Below are positions 1-9,252 of a stretch of 64,000 bases of DNA, piece by piece. The notes beneath the pieces were generated by a model. It was given only the letters and a program-made list of their open reading frames with translations, did no database searches and was not told the origin of the DNA. Origin of the DNA: Bradyrhizobium prioriisuperbiae (lineage in GTDB: Bacteria; Pseudomonadota; Alphaproteobacteria; Rhizobiales; Xanthobacteraceae); contig NZ_CP135921.1 in NCBI RefSeq assembly GCF_032397745.1, positions 1,798,001 through 1,862,000 of the forward strand, written 5' to 3'. Every line of letters starts with the position of its first letter. Position 1 is the stretch's first letter. The position numbers and the translations under genes were made by a program.

Positions 1-241
1 CGACAGCGGCGACATCGTTCGTAAGGTCTCGTCGACGCGCAGCTACATCTCCTTCAAGGGGCGGATGTGGAAGGTTCCGCAGGCATTCTTTGGTGAGCGC
101 CTCGCTATCAGGCCGCTGGACCGTGACGGGCACTATGGAATCTTCTTTGCCAGTTGGCAGGTCGCAACGTTTGACTTGACCAATGGCCAACCTGTTAGTG
201 ATGTGTCCGAACAGGTGTTAGCTATGTCTCCGGGCTAAACA
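1..241 (+). mobile_element. 3' end of an IS481-family insertion sequence (left copy, cut by window edge)
   Basis: Bases 1-238 encode the last 78 codons of an IS481-type transposase (stop TAA at 236-238), followed by the terminal inverted repeat ending at 241 (GGGCTAAACA). By eye the whole stretch matches the reverse complement of the complete copy at 10079-11348. The element lies on the plus strand and the complete copy on the minus strand, so the two are in inverted orientation. The flank after 241 is TTTC followed by a REP-like half (GCGGGCGATGACA), the same kind of flank as beside the second copy. Confidence 0.93.
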
Positions 242-375
242 TTTCCGCGGGCGATGACAGCTGAGAGTGGGATATCCGCATTTGCAGACCAGTCCTTCGC
301 ATAGAACCACGCCGTTGACATCACCCGGCGGATGTTGATCCTGCGTCCACCCTAACATCATCGCGCGCGGCCCCC

Positions 376-1536
376 ATGACTCACCCGACACCGAATCTCG
401 AAGCGCTGCTGCCGTCGGGCATTCGCTCGCGTTTGATTCCGGACATCAATGGCCTGACCATGCATGTGCTGGAGGCCGGCTTCGAGAGCGAGGGGCGGCC
501 GGTGATCGTGCTGCTGCACGGCTTTCCGGAACTGGCCTTCAGCTGGCGGCGGGTGATGCCGGCGCTGGCGGCGGCGGGATTCCATGTGATTGCGCCGGAC
601 CAGCGCGGTTATGGGCGCACCACCGGATCGGACAACCGCTACGATGTCGAGCTGCGCCCGTTCGGCGCCCTCAATCTGGTGCGCGACGTCCTGGGTCTGC
701 TGGCGGCACTGGGCATCAAATCTGTTGCAACCGTGGTCGGCCATGATTTCGGCTCGATGGTCGCCGCCTACTGCGCACTGCTGCGGCCCGACGTGTTTCG
801 ATCGGTGGTGCTGATGAGCGCGCCGTTCGGCGGCCCGCCCGCGCTGCCGTTCGATACGCTGCGCCAGGGACCTGCGGCTCCAGCGCCCGACATCAGCGCT
901 GCACTGGGCGCGCTCGACCCGCCGCGCAAGCATTATCAAGTCTACTACTCGGGCCGGGAGGCCGACGGCGACATGCACGGCGCGCCGCAAGGCGTGCACG
1001 ATTTCCTGCGCGCCTACTATTATTTCAAGAGCGCCGACTGGCGCGGCAACACGCCCTATCGGCTGGAGTCCTGGACCGCCGGCGAACTGGCGAAACTGCC
1101 GACTTACTATGTGATGAATGCCGGCGAGGGCATGGCGGAGACCGTCGCCCATCACATGCCTTCGCGTGAGGAGATCGCCGCGTGCCGCTGGCTGCCCGAC
1201 ACGGAGCTTGCTGTTTACAGCGCGGAGTATCAGCGGACCGGTTTCCAGGGCGGCCTGAACTGGTATCGCTGCCGCTACGTGCCCGAGTTGAACAACGAAC
1301 TGCAGATCTTCTCCGGCCGCACCATCGACGTGCCGTCCTGCTTCATCGCCGGCGCCAGCGACTGGGGCATCCACCAGCGCCCGCATGATTTCGAACGCAT
1401 GCAGACCACGGCCTGCACGGCGATGCAGGCCTGCCATCTGATCAACGGCGCCGGGCACTGGGTGCAGCAGGAGCAATCGCAGGCGGTGGCGAAACTGCTG
1501 ACGGAATTTGCCGCGGCGAATTCGGGCAAGTCGTAG
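376..1536 (+). CDS. Alpha/beta-hydrolase, epoxide-hydrolase-like
   Basis: 386-residue alpha/beta-hydrolase with no signal peptide, so probably cytoplasmic. The oxyanion motif HGFPE is at about residues 48-52. The nucleophile elbow is GHDFGS with Asp124 in the nucleophile position, as in epoxide hydrolases and haloalkane dehalogenases rather than Ser esterases. The catalytic acid is probably in SDWGIH and the base His in GAGHW near the C-terminus. Tyrosines in the cap region (for example around YYVMN) would fit epoxide activation. The substrate cannot be told from sequence. The gene stands alone, converging on the glycosidase gene, with a REP hairpin between them. The ATG at 376 is the first in-frame start before the conserved region. 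Confidence 0.85.
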   Translation: MTHPTPNLEALLPSGIRSRLIPDINGLTMHVLEAGFESEGRPVIVLLHGFPELAFSWRRVMPALAAAGFHVIAPDQRGYGRTTGSDNRYDVELRPFGALNLVRDVLGLLAALGIKSVATVVGHDFGSMVAAYCALLRPDVFRSVVLMSAPFGGPPALPFDTLRQGPAAPAPDISAALGALDPPRKHYQVYYSGREADGDMHGAPQGVHDFLRAYYYFKSADWRGNTPYRLESWTAGELAKLPTYYVMNAGEGMAETVAHHMPSREEIAACRWLPDTELAVYSAEYQRTGFQGGLNWYRCRYVPELNNELQIFSGRTIDVPSCFIAGASDWGIHQRPHDFERMQTTACTAMQACHLINGAGHWVQQEQSQAVAKLLTEFAAANSGKS

Positions 1537-1588
1537 CTGAATCGCAGGGTGGATGAGCGCAGCGATATTCGGGGCAGGCATCGCAAGT

Positions 1589-2968
1589 TCAATCCCGGAT
1601 GTCGCTTCGCTCATCCGGGCTACGGGCCTCGGCCACTGCCGGCGCATTGGATGACAACACCTTCAGCCGCGCATTGCTCTTCGACAGCATCGCTTCATCA
1701 AGCACGCCGCGCTTCGACGCTTCCAGCACACAATTGAAAATGCGGAAATACTGCGCGCCATCATATGCCACCAGCAGCCAGTCGACGCCGGCATTGAGCG
1801 AGGACACCGTCGACTTGCAGATGCCGTGCTGGTAGACGGCGCCCATCACCATGTCGTCGGTCATGATGGGGCCCTGATAGCCCCAGGTGCTGCGGATCAA
1901 ACCATCGACCAGGCGCTTGGAGTGCGACGCCGGTGTATTGGGATCGACGGCGGTGACAGCGGCGTGGCCGACCATCAGATGCGCGTTGCCGCCGGCCAGC
2001 AGGTCGCGGAACGGCACCCAGTCGGTGGCTTCCAGTTCCTCGACCCTAGTGTCGATGCGGGCGGTGAAGTGATGGGTGTCGTCACGGGCGCGACCGAGGC
2101 CCGGAAAGTGCTTGATGGTGGCGCCGACATGGGCCGCGTTCAGACCGCGGATGTAATTCGCGGCGATCTCGGTCACTTCAGTGGGATTGCCCGAGATGGC
2201 GCGGCGGCCGATCAGGCTGTTGAAGTCGAGGACGTTGTACTGAAGCGGCGGGCGCAGGTCCACCACCGGCGCAAGGTTGATGGTGACGCCGAGCTGCGCC
2301 AATTCGCGCCCGTGGGTGGCGCCATACTCCCGCGCTTTTTCTGCGCGTTCTTCCTTCGGCAACTCCGTGAGTGTGGCGAGCGCCGGGAGCGCGGTGAGTT
2401 GCGGCGACAGATGCGAGACGATGCCGCCCTCCTGGTCGGCGACCACGACCAGCGGCGGCAGGCCGGCGGTGCGGCGCAGGGCCTGAAGGCCCGCGATCTC
2501 GCCGCGGAGATCATCGGCGGTTTTCCCGCGAATGTTGTGATGGGTCACATAAATTCCGCCGATCAATCCCCGGGCCACTAGCGGGGCCACCGCCTCCACC
2601 CGTGAATAACCGACAATGAAGTGCTGGCCGAGACGCGCGACATCGGCCTGTTCGGCGCCGAGCACGGCGCGTTTGTCGCCCTGGAACACCGCCTCGGACC
2701 GCAGCATTCCCAGCGGCGGTACACACCAGAGCGCGACGAGCAGCCACCGCGCCACCCGGCGCTTGACGACCGTGCGCCCGACCCAACCCCGGCTCAGCCA
2801 GAGCAGCAGCACCACGACGCAAGCCATGGGGATCACGAGCATGAGCCGGGACCGCACCCCGGCGAAATACGGCTCATAAAGATTCAAACTCATGGCGACG
2901 AGAACGGGCGCCGCCGCCCAAAAAACAACAGCCGTCAAACGAGTCAGCACGGTCCGGACACCCATCAT
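1589..2968 (-). CDS. Glycoside hydrolase family 3 (NagZ-like beta-N-acetylhexosaminidase type), membrane-anchored
   Basis: Family-3 glycoside hydrolase. The N-terminus has two or three hydrophobic segments (about residues 8-25, 35-60 and 75-95), so the catalytic domain is probably anchored in the inner membrane and periplasmic. Family motifs are visible: VADQEGG, the substrate-binding KHFPG, and the nucleophile loop MTDDM with the expected Asp. NagZ enzymes release GlcNAc from peptidoglycan fragments, but are normally soluble and about 340 residues, so the membrane region is an addition and the exact substrate is inferred. I chose the MMGVRT start at 2968, preceded by AAGGGGG, over a longer upstream reading. 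The last dozen residues (SPDERSDIRD) are encoded by a REP palindrome, so the natural C-terminus has been replaced or extended. Confidence 0.83.
   Translation of the reverse strand: MMGVRTVLTRLTAVVFWAAAPVLVAMSLNLYEPYFAGVRSRLMLVIPMACVVVLLLWLSRGWVGRTVVKRRVARWLLVALWCVPPLGMLRSEAVFQGDKRAVLGAEQADVARLGQHFIVGYSRVEAVAPLVARGLIGGIYVTHHNIRGKTADDLRGEIAGLQALRRTAGLPPLVVVADQEGGIVSHLSPQLTALPALATLTELPKEERAEKAREYGATHGRELAQLGVTINLAPVVDLRPPLQYNVLDFNSLIGRRAISGNPTEVTEIAANYIRGLNAAHVGATIKHFPGLGRARDDTHHFTARIDTRVEELEATDWVPFRDLLAGGNAHLMVGHAAVTAVDPNTPASHSKRLVDGLIRSTWGYQGPIMTDDMVMGAVYQHGICKSTVSSLNAGVDWLLVAYDGAQYFRIFNCVLEASKRGVLDEAMLSKSNARLKVLSSNAPAVAEARSPDERSDIRD
1594..1619. repeat. REP-like hairpin shared by a gene end and an intergenic spacer
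   Basis: Inverted repeat CCCGGATG (1594-1601) / CATCCGGG (1612-1619) with a GC-rich loop. A related, more diverged unit lies just upstream at about 1551-1574. The palindrome lies between convergent genes, but its sequence also forms the last codons of the family-3 glycosidase on the minus strand. It may also act as a bidirectional terminator. Confidence 0.7.
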
Positions 2969-3274
2969 CGCCCCCTTCACGCAGGCGACCAGCCGCCTGC
3001 AGCGATGCGAACTAGCGGCAGACTTTGTGTCGAAGACTGGCCGAAAAAGGCATCTGCACAAAATCTGCAAAACAAACCTGAATGTCTGCACGTCCTCGCC
3101 GCGGACCGTGCACGCAGCGCCCCCAGGATGGTTCCCGCAAGATCACGCGCGACTCAACCTGGAGCATCACCCATGCCGATTCCGACACGACTTGCGAACG
3201 ACGGCTGGTGGCTGAACGAACCGGCCATCCCGGTTCGCGGCACGCGGCTCCGTCAACCGGCAGGACCCAGCGAC

Positions 3275-4756
3275 ATGAAGATCCTTTCTCTCGAGCCCTT
3301 CGTTTTTCCCCTCGACCTCGGCAGGCCCACCAAACTGGCGGTCGCACTCGGTGTCGTGACTCTGGCCGACTGGCTGTTCTATGACCGCGCCATCGGCCTC
3401 TCACTGGCGCTGTTCCTGCTGGCGCTGGTGGGGGCCGCTTTGATGGCAAATCGAATGTTGGTTGACTGGCACCGCGCCGGCATCATCGCTGCACTGCTCA
3501 CTGCCGCGCTTCTGCCGCTGGTCGAGGATCTCAACGCCATCTCGGCGATCTTCGGCATCCTCGGCGTCGCGCTCGTGGTATCGGCGCTCACCAATCCGTT
3601 TGCCGGGACCCTGGCGGGTTGGCTCACCAGCCTTCGGCCGCTGCTGCTGACCGGACCGTTTCGCCTGATCCCGGACCTGCTGCGGATGCGACCGCGATCG
3701 TTGCAAATGCGGCTGCTGACGGTGTGGGTCGTCCCCATCCTGCTGAGCTGCCTGTTCCTGGGGCTGTTCGTGGCGGCGAATCCGCTGATCGAGTACTGGA
3801 TCTCGATCATCAATTTGAGTTCGACGACGTCGTACATCAGCGGCCCGCGACTGCTGTTCTGGTTCGCCGTTGCATCGATCGTCTGGCCGCTCATCGCCAC
3901 CCGCTGGCGTCGGACCAGATCGCGAGAGCGGCGGCCGGATGTCTCCACCATCGCACCGGGGGCGGGATTTGGCCGCGATCTGTTCGGACCTGCCGCGATC
4001 CTGCGCTCTCTTGTGTTGTTCAACCTGCTGTTCGCGGTGCAGACGCTGTCCGACCTGACCTATCTCTGGGGCGGCGCCGCCCTGCCCGACGGCATGACAT
4101 ATGCGACCTATGCCCATAACGGCGCCTATCCCTTGATCGTCACCGCGCTGCTGGCCGCAGCTTTCATCCTGGCGGCGACCAGCAATGAGGAGGCGCAACG
4201 CTCGCCGCTGATCCGCGCGCTGGTGTTTGTCTGGACCGGCCAGAACGTCCTGCTGGTGATCTCGTCGATGCTGCGGCTCGATCTCTATGTCGAGATCTAT
4301 GCCCTCACCTATTGGCGGGTGGCGGCCTTCATCTGGATGGGGCTGGTGGCCATCGGTCTTGTCCTGATCGTGGCGCGAATGGCCTTCGACCAGTCGAACC
4401 GCTGGCTGATTCTCGCCAATCTGTCGGCGCTCGCTTTGGTCATGTACATCTGCGCGTTCGTCAACTTTCCGGCTGTGATCGCGAATTACAATGTCGCGCA
4501 CAGCCAGGAAGTATCCGGCAAGGGCGTCGTGCTCGATTTCGATTACCTGATGGCGCTGGGGCCGCAGGCGCTGCCGGCGCTGGACACCTTCAACCAGCGC
4601 GGCGTGCCGGGCCCCGGCGTGTTCGGAGCGGATCAGCGGGCCAAACTTGCCGCCCAGCTTGGTGTGGAGCTAAGGTCCTGGCGCGCCTGGAGCTTCCGCA
4701 AGTGGCGGCTGCAGCGTTATTTGGATCACCGAGCGAGGCACATGACCGCCTCGTGA
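3275..4756 (+). CDS. DUF4173/DUF4153-family polytopic membrane protein
   Basis: 493-residue integral membrane protein with about ten hydrophobic segments and few charged loops. The pattern fits the DUF4173 (now DUF4153) family, a domain of unknown function. The ATG at 3275 begins MKILSLEP and is the first start after the non-coding upstream stretch. The ORF can be extended 218 codons upstream, but that part is antisense to the glycosidase and does not look coding. The gene ends 15 bases before the response regulator gene, and the three downstream genes appear co-transcribed. A role as an accessory membrane component of the two-component system is an inference from context only. Confidence 0.75.
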   Translation: MKILSLEPFVFPLDLGRPTKLAVALGVVTLADWLFYDRAIGLSLALFLLALVGAALMANRMLVDWHRAGIIAALLTAALLPLVEDLNAISAIFGILGVALVVSALTNPFAGTLAGWLTSLRPLLLTGPFRLIPDLLRMRPRSLQMRLLTVWVVPILLSCLFLGLFVAANPLIEYWISIINLSSTTSYISGPRLLFWFAVASIVWPLIATRWRRTRSRERRPDVSTIAPGAGFGRDLFGPAAILRSLVLFNLLFAVQTLSDLTYLWGGAALPDGMTYATYAHNGAYPLIVTALLAAAFILAATSNEEAQRSPLIRALVFVWTGQNVLLVISSMLRLDLYVEIYALTYWRVAAFIWMGLVAIGLVLIVARMAFDQSNRWLILANLSALALVMYICAFVNFPAVIANYNVAHSQEVSGKGVVLDFDYLMALGPQALPALDTFNQRGVPGPGVFGADQRAKLAAQLGVELRSWRAWSFRKWRLQRYLDHRARHMTAS

Positions 4757-4771
4757 CGAAGGGAACATCTG

Positions 4772-5476
4772 GTGGCGCATCGGATTCTGGTGGTCGATGA
4801 CGATCCGCACATCCGCGAGGTGATCTGCGTGGCGCTGAAGAAGGCGGGACTATCGCCGGTCAGCGCCCGCGATGGCGCGGAGGCGCTGACGCGCTTTGCC
4901 GTGGACCAGCCGGACCTGATCATTCTCGACGTGGGCATGCCGGAGGCCGATGGCCTCGACGTGTGCCGGCGCATCCGCAAATCGTCCGATGTGCCGATCC
5001 TGTTCCTGTCGGCGCGCGACGATGAAATCGATCGCGTGCTGGGGCTGGAGATCGGCGGCGACGATTATGTCACCAAGCCGTTCAGCCCGCGCGAGCTGAT
5101 CGCCCGGGTCAATGTGATCCTGCGACGCGTCGCACGCCGCGACAGCGAAAAGTCCAGCGACGGGCGGCCGATGACGCAAGGCGCGCTGACGATCGAACCG
5201 CAGAGCCATTTGGCGCAATTCGACGGCAAGGATCTGGCGCTGACCGCGATCGAATTCGAGATCCTCAGGACCATGATCGCGCGGCCGACCATCGTGTTCA
5301 CCCGCGACCAGATCATGAGCGCCGCCTATCGGCTGAACATCCAGGTGTCCGACCGCACCATCGACAGCCACATCCGCAACATCCGCTCCAAGCTTGCGGC
5401 GCAAGGCTGCGACAGCGCCATCGAAACCGTGCATGGGGTCGGCTTCCGCCTGGGGCGCTGCGAGAGCCGGCAATGA
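4772..5476 (+). CDS. OmpR/PhoB-type response regulator
   Basis: 234 residues. An N-terminal receiver domain has the acidic pair in VVDDDP, the phospho-acceptor Asp53 (LIILDVGMP), a Ser/Thr switch in FLSARD, and the conserved Lys in TKPFSP. It is followed by an OmpR winged-helix domain (about 130-230, recognition helix around RTIDSHIRNIRSK). It starts with GTG at 4772, preceded by GAAGGGA. The ORF overlaps the kinase gene by four bases (ATGA), so the pair is translationally coupled. The domain order and linked kinase resemble CreB/CreC-like systems, but assignment to a named pathway is not supported. Confidence 0.92.
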   Translation: MAHRILVVDDDPHIREVICVALKKAGLSPVSARDGAEALTRFAVDQPDLIILDVGMPEADGLDVCRRIRKSSDVPILFLSARDDEIDRVLGLEIGGDDYVTKPFSPRELIARVNVILRRVARRDSEKSSDGRPMTQGALTIEPQSHLAQFDGKDLALTAIEFEILRTMIARPTIVFTRDQIMSAAYRLNIQVSDRTIDSHIRNIRSKLAAQGCDSAIETVHGVGFRLGRCESRQ

Positions 5477-7062
5477 GCTCCGTGCCGATCGGGAGCAAGT
5501 GGCGGCCGACGTTGGGCCAGATCATCTTCGCCATGCTGACCACGGTGCTGATGCTGCCGCTGATCGGCCTCTTTATCTTTCGCCTTTATGACAACCAGCT
5601 GATCCGCCAGACCGAGTCCGAGCTGATCGCGCAAAGCACCGTGCTGGCCGCGGTGTACGCCCGCGAGGTGGAGGCCAGACTTCCCAACGGCATTACGCTC
5701 GGCGTCGAACTCTCCGCCGCGGACAGGCCCGTACCGGATGAATTCTCGCCGATCACCTCCGACCTCGATCTCGCCGGCAACGACCTGCAGGGACGCCGAC
5801 CGGACGGATTGCCGCCGGCCCACCCGGCGGAGGCGGCTTATCGCGAGATCGGCGCAAAACTGGTGCCGCTGTTGCGCGACACCCAGCGGGTGACGCTGGC
5901 GGGTTTTCGGATTCTCGATCCCCAGGGCACGGTGATTGCCGGGCATGAGGAGACCGGCCTGTCGCTGGCGCATGTGGAAGAGGTGGCGGCGGCGCTGAAA
6001 GGGCGTTACCGCGGCGCGCTGCGCATCCGCCAGCGCGACAAGCCGCCGCCGCCGATCTATTCCATCAGCCGCGGCACGGGGCTGCGGGTGTTTTCGGCCA
6101 TGCCGGTGATCGTGCGCGATCATGTCGCCGGGGTGATCTATGCCTCGCGCACCCCCAGCAACATCTTCAAGCATCTCTATGACGAGCGCGGCAAATTCCT
6201 GCTCGCGAGTCTTGCGGTGCTCGGCGTGACGCTGGCGATCGGCTTCATCTTCTCGCGCACAATCACCCGGCCCATGCACGAGCTGATCTTGCGCACCGAC
6301 ACCATCGCCCGCGGCGACCCCAACGCGTTCCGGCCGCTGGCGCACTATGGCACCCGCGAGTTCGCGCAGCTGTCGCAGCGGTTCCTCGCGATGGCGGAGC
6401 AGCTGTCCCGCCGTTCCTCTTCCATCGCCACCTTCGCGGCGCATCTCACCCATGAGCTGAAATCGCCGCTGACTTCGATCAAGGGCGCGGCCGAACTGCT
6501 GCAGGATTCCTCGCGTTCGGCCTCGCACGCGCTGACCGAGACGGAGCAGAGCACGTTTCTCGCCAACATCATCGGCGACACCGAGCGCCTGGAGACCATG
6601 GCGGCGCGCCTGCGCGAATTGGCGCGGGCGGAAACGCTTAGCCATGATGGCCAAACCACTCTCAGCGAGATCGCTGCCCCGCTGCAACGCCGCTTCGGCC
6701 AACTGACGATCGACTGCGACGGCGCGCTGGACCGCGCCATCGGCATCTCCGGCGAGACTGCGCTGATCGTGCTGTCGCACCTGGCTGACAATGCGTCGCG
6801 CCACAACGCCAAGACGATGCGGATCGCCGCATCGCCGCAGGCGGCCACACTGGTCATTGTCATCGGCAATGACGGCGACCCCATCTCGGAGCAGAACCGG
6901 CAGCGCATTTTCGACGCCTTCTTCACCACACGGCGGGAGAGCGGCGGCACCGGCATGGGCCTGGCCATCGTGCAATCGATGCTACGCGCCCATGGCGGAA
7001 CCATCCGGCTGTTGCGCCCGGACCAGGGTGTGGCGTTTGAAATCGAGCTGCCGCTGGTGTGA
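5473..7062 (+). CDS. Membrane sensor histidine kinase, partner of the preceding regulator
   Basis: 529 residues. TM1 lies at about residues 15-36, a periplasmic sensor region of about 190 residues follows, TM2 lies near 240-262, then a HAMP linker (SRTITRP), the H-box with phospho-acceptor His327 (HELKSP), and a HATPase domain with the N-box DNASRHN, G1 NDGDP and G2 GGTGMGLA. All catalytic boxes are intact. The sensor region shows no motif I recognise, so the ligand is unknown. Coupled to the response regulator by an ATGA overlap and in the same run as the DUF4173 gene. Confidence 0.92.
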   Translation: MSSVPIGSKWRPTLGQIIFAMLTTVLMLPLIGLFIFRLYDNQLIRQTESELIAQSTVLAAVYAREVEARLPNGITLGVELSAADRPVPDEFSPITSDLDLAGNDLQGRRPDGLPPAHPAEAAYREIGAKLVPLLRDTQRVTLAGFRILDPQGTVIAGHEETGLSLAHVEEVAAALKGRYRGALRIRQRDKPPPPIYSISRGTGLRVFSAMPVIVRDHVAGVIYASRTPSNIFKHLYDERGKFLLASLAVLGVTLAIGFIFSRTITRPMHELILRTDTIARGDPNAFRPLAHYGTREFAQLSQRFLAMAEQLSRRSSSIATFAAHLTHELKSPLTSIKGAAELLQDSSRSASHALTETEQSTFLANIIGDTERLETMAARLRELARAETLSHDGQTTLSEIAAPLQRRFGQLTIDCDGALDRAIGISGETALIVLSHLADNASRHNAKTMRIAASPQAATLVIVIGNDGDPISEQNRQRIFDAFFTTRRESGGTGMGLAIVQSMLRAHGGTIRLLRPDQGVAFEIELPLV

Positions 7063-7114
7063 GGGGTGGGCGCACATAGGCGCCAAGGTTCGTGTGCCGA
7101 GGCACATCAAAATT

Positions 7115-7235
7115 TTCTGTGTCATGCCCGCGGAGGCGGGCATCCAGTACACACGGTGTGTATGTGGTAGCGCTGAAATCCTTTTGAAGGCCTGCGATTA
7201 CTGGGTCCCCGGTCAAGCCGGGGACGACACTGAGT
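7115..7235. repeat. Intergenic REP-type palindromes
   Basis: The 308-base spacer between the kinase gene and the YccF gene holds a REP-like unit. It contains GCCCGCGGAGGCGGGC (7127-7142) followed by CCAGTACACACGG, then a second hairpin CCCCGGTCAAGCCGGGG (7207-7223). The same vocabulary (GCGGGC, CCAGTA, ACTGG) recurs in the repeats at 10063-10078 and 11349-11630, so this is a dispersed genomic repeat family. No gene is seen in the spacer. Confidence 0.7.
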
Positions 7236-7370
7236 GGGGCGAGATGCTTTCCGTTTTGGCACCCCGCGATGAGATCGTGGGATGCGCCCCCCTTTCACAG
7301 ATGCGACGTATTTTGCTGTCTATGGTAAGACACCAGCCCACGCAGCAATTCTGGGAGCCGCGAGCCAGCC

Positions 7371-7775
7371 ATGTCCCCGGTGTCTTTTCTTCTGAACGTG
7401 CTCTGGATCGTGATCGGCGGCTTCTGGATGGCGGCCGGCTGGGTGGTGGCGGCCATCATCATGGCCATCACCATCATCGGCATTCCCTGGGCGCGCGCTG
7501 CCTTCAACATCGCGATCTATACGCTGCTGCCGTTCGGACAGAGGGCGGTGTCGCGGGAAGAGTATTTCGGCCGGCAGGATGTCGGCACCGGACCTCTGGG
7601 GGTGATCGGCAACTTCATCTGGCTGATCCTCGCCGGCTGGTGGCTGGCGCTCGGCCATCTCGTGACCGCGTTGCTGCTCGCCATCACCATCATCGGCATC
7701 CCCTTCGCCTGGGCCCACCTCAAACTCGCCGGCATCGCGCTGTGGCCGATCGGCAAGGTGATCGTGCCGGCGTGA
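7371..7775 (+). CDS. YccF-domain inner-membrane protein
   Basis: 134 residues, almost entirely hydrophobic. It contains two tandem copies of the YccF domain, each with the signature AITIIGIP (about residues 32-39 and 101-108) followed by an aromatic/Ala-rich helix. The internal duplication is typical of the family. YccF proteins are inner-membrane proteins of unknown function. The gene stands alone between REP repeats upstream and the exbB promoter region downstream. The start at 7371 (MSPVSFLL) directly precedes the first membrane segment. Confidence 0.88.
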   Translation: MSPVSFLLNVLWIVIGGFWMAAGWVVAAIIMAITIIGIPWARAAFNIAIYTLLPFGQRAVSREEYFGRQDVGTGPLGVIGNFIWLILAGWWLALGHLVTALLLAITIIGIPFAWAHLKLAGIALWPIGKVIVPA

Positions 7776-7891
7776 CAGGCTGACGCAAAGGGCGCTGAGA
7801 ATTGAAGCGCCTCGGCAGACAAGCAGAAAATGACCCTCACGGTCATCGCCCCGTCATGCGCCCGGCGCATGGAACAGCGTTTACAACATTG

Positions 7892-7907
7892 CGTAGTCCG
7901 TGCTACA
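7892..7907. promoter_or_regulatory. Candidate operator upstream of exbB
   Basis: The 16-base imperfect palindrome CGTAGTCCGTGCTACA lies 56-71 bases before the exbB ATG. It agrees at 12 of 16 positions with the reverse complement of the palindrome at 14850-14865 in front of the TonB-dependent receptor. The shared core reads GTAG-C--TGCTACA. A common regulator, perhaps iron- or manganese-responsive, is an inference. Confidence 0.4.
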
Positions 7908-7962
7908 CCTTCGGGCCTCCACATCAAACTGGCCTGAATTTTCGAAGGGAAAGCGCGTGCCA

Positions 7963-8817
7963 ATGACAATCAGCGTGACAGCCGAACGATCCCGCGATCT
8001 TGCGGACACATGGCGCGATCGGGCCATGCTGATGGCGCTCGTCGCCCTGCTCGCGGCGATGGCGATTCCGCTGCCGGTGCGGGCTGAAGACGCGATCGGC
8101 ACCGCCACGCTGCCGCGGGACCTGAGCCCGTGGGGCATGTTCATGCAGGCCGACATGATCGTGAAGGCGGTGATGGTGGGCCTTGCGTTCGCCACCTTCG
8201 TGACCTGCACCGTGTGGCTCACCAAGACCGTCGAACTGATGGTGGCGCGGCGGACCGTGCGCGAGGCGCTGGCACAGTTGTCTCAGACCCGCAACCTGGA
8301 ACAGGCGCTGGCGCAGGTGTCCGATGGGCCGGTGGCGGAATTTTTGCGCGCGGCGGATACCGAGCTGAAACTGAGTGGTGGCGGCACCGAGAAGGACGGC
8401 ATCAAGGAGCGTGTCGCCTCGCGGCTGGATCAGCTGGAAGCGGAAGCGAGCCGGCGCATCAGCATCGGCACCGGCGTGCTCGCGACCATCGGCGCGACGG
8501 GACCGTTTGTCGGCCTGTTCGGCACGGTGTGGGGCATCATGAACAGCTTTATCGGCATCTCGAAATCGCAGACCACCAACCTCGCCGTGGTGGCGCCGGG
8601 CATCGCGGAAGCGCTGCTTGCGACCGCGCTGGGTCTCGTCGCCGCCATTCCCGCGGTGGTGGTCTACAATCTGTTCGCGCGCCAGATCGCCACCTACAAG
8701 GCGCGGCTGGGCGCCGCCTCCGCCGAGATCATGCGGCTGGTCAGCCGCGATCTCGACCACGGCATCCTCAACCAGGACGTGCTGCCCGACCGGCGCCGGC
8801 TCACGGCGGCGGAGTGA
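7963..8817 (+). CDS. exbB: TonB-system energizer ExbB
   Basis: MotA/TolQ/ExbB-family inner-membrane proton-channel subunit. The N-terminus has a hydrophobic segment ending in VRAED, probably a signal sequence as in many alphaproteobacterial ExbB proteins. Three further membrane segments follow, with the diagnostic [21 protein letters not shown] region and a C-terminal [12 protein letters not shown] helix. I chose the ATG at 7963 because GAAGGGAAA precedes it. An upstream start would add 21 non-conserved residues. Forms an operon with exbD (6-base gap) and tonB. ExbB/ExbD/TonB transmit the proton-motive force to outer-membrane receptors such as the one at 11665-14766. Confidence 0.92.
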   Translation: MTISVTAERSRDLADTWRDRAMLMALVALLAAMAIPLPVRAEDAIGTATLPRDLSPWGMFMQADMIVKAVMVGLAFATFVTCTVWLTKTVELMVARRTVREALAQLSQTRNLEQALAQVSDGPVAEFLRAADTELKLSGGGTEKDGIKERVASRLDQLEAEASRRISIGTGVLATIGATGPFVGLFGTVWGIMNSFIGISKSQTTNLAVVAPGIAEALLATALGLVAAIPAVVVYNLFARQIATYKARLGAASAEIMRLVSRDLDHGILNQDVLPDRRRLTAAE

Positions 8818-8823
8818 TCTGAC

Positions 8824-9252
8824 ATGGGAGCGAAACTTGGCCGCAGCGGCGGCGACCTCGCCGAGGTCAGCGAGATCAATGTCACGCCGTTCATCGACGT
8901 CATCCTGGTGCTGCTGATCATTTTCATGGTCGCCGCACCGCTGTCGACGGTGGACATCGCCGTCGATCTGCCGGCATCGACGGCACAACCGCAACCGCGG
9001 CCGGACAAGCCGATCTATCTGACGGTCAAGTCCGACCTTTCGCTGGCGCTCGGCAACGACACGGTCAGCCGCGACGAGTTGCGCGGGCGGCTTGACGCGA
9101 TGACCAGCGGCGACAAGGACAAGCGCATCTTCCTGCGGGCGGACAAGCTCGTGCCTTATGGCGAGCTGATGTTGACCATGAATCTGCTGCGCGAGACCGG
9201 TTATCTCAAGATCGCGCTGGTCGGCCTGGAGCAGGTGGCCGCGCCGCAATGA
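8824..9252 (+). CDS. exbD: TonB-system transport protein ExbD
   Basis: 142 residues with one membrane segment (about 19-41) directly after the family signature EINVTPFIDVILVLLIIF, which includes the Asp needed for proton translocation. A periplasmic domain of about 100 residues follows. The ATG at 8824 follows the exbB stop closely, and the 3' end overlaps tonB by four bases (ATGA). Length and layout are normal for ExbD. Confidence 0.93.
   Translation: MGAKLGRSGGDLAEVSEINVTPFIDVILVLLIIFMVAAPLSTVDIAVDLPASTAQPQPRPDKPIYLTVKSDLSLALGNDTVSRDELRGRLDAMTSGDKDKRIFLRADKLVPYGELMLTMNLLRETGYLKIALVGLEQVAAPQ

Noticed and set aside
358..1647. 429-residue ORF on the minus strand
   Set aside because: Mirror of the alpha/beta-hydrolase gene; Arg/His/Gln-rich shadow with no family features.
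2621..3274. Upstream extension of the DUF4173 ORF
   Set aside because: Antisense to the glycosidase and then spacer; charged low-complexity translation unlike the membrane protein that follows.
5326..6975. 549-residue minus-strand ORF
   Set aside because: Antisense of the histidine kinase; composition typical of GC-rich shadow frames.
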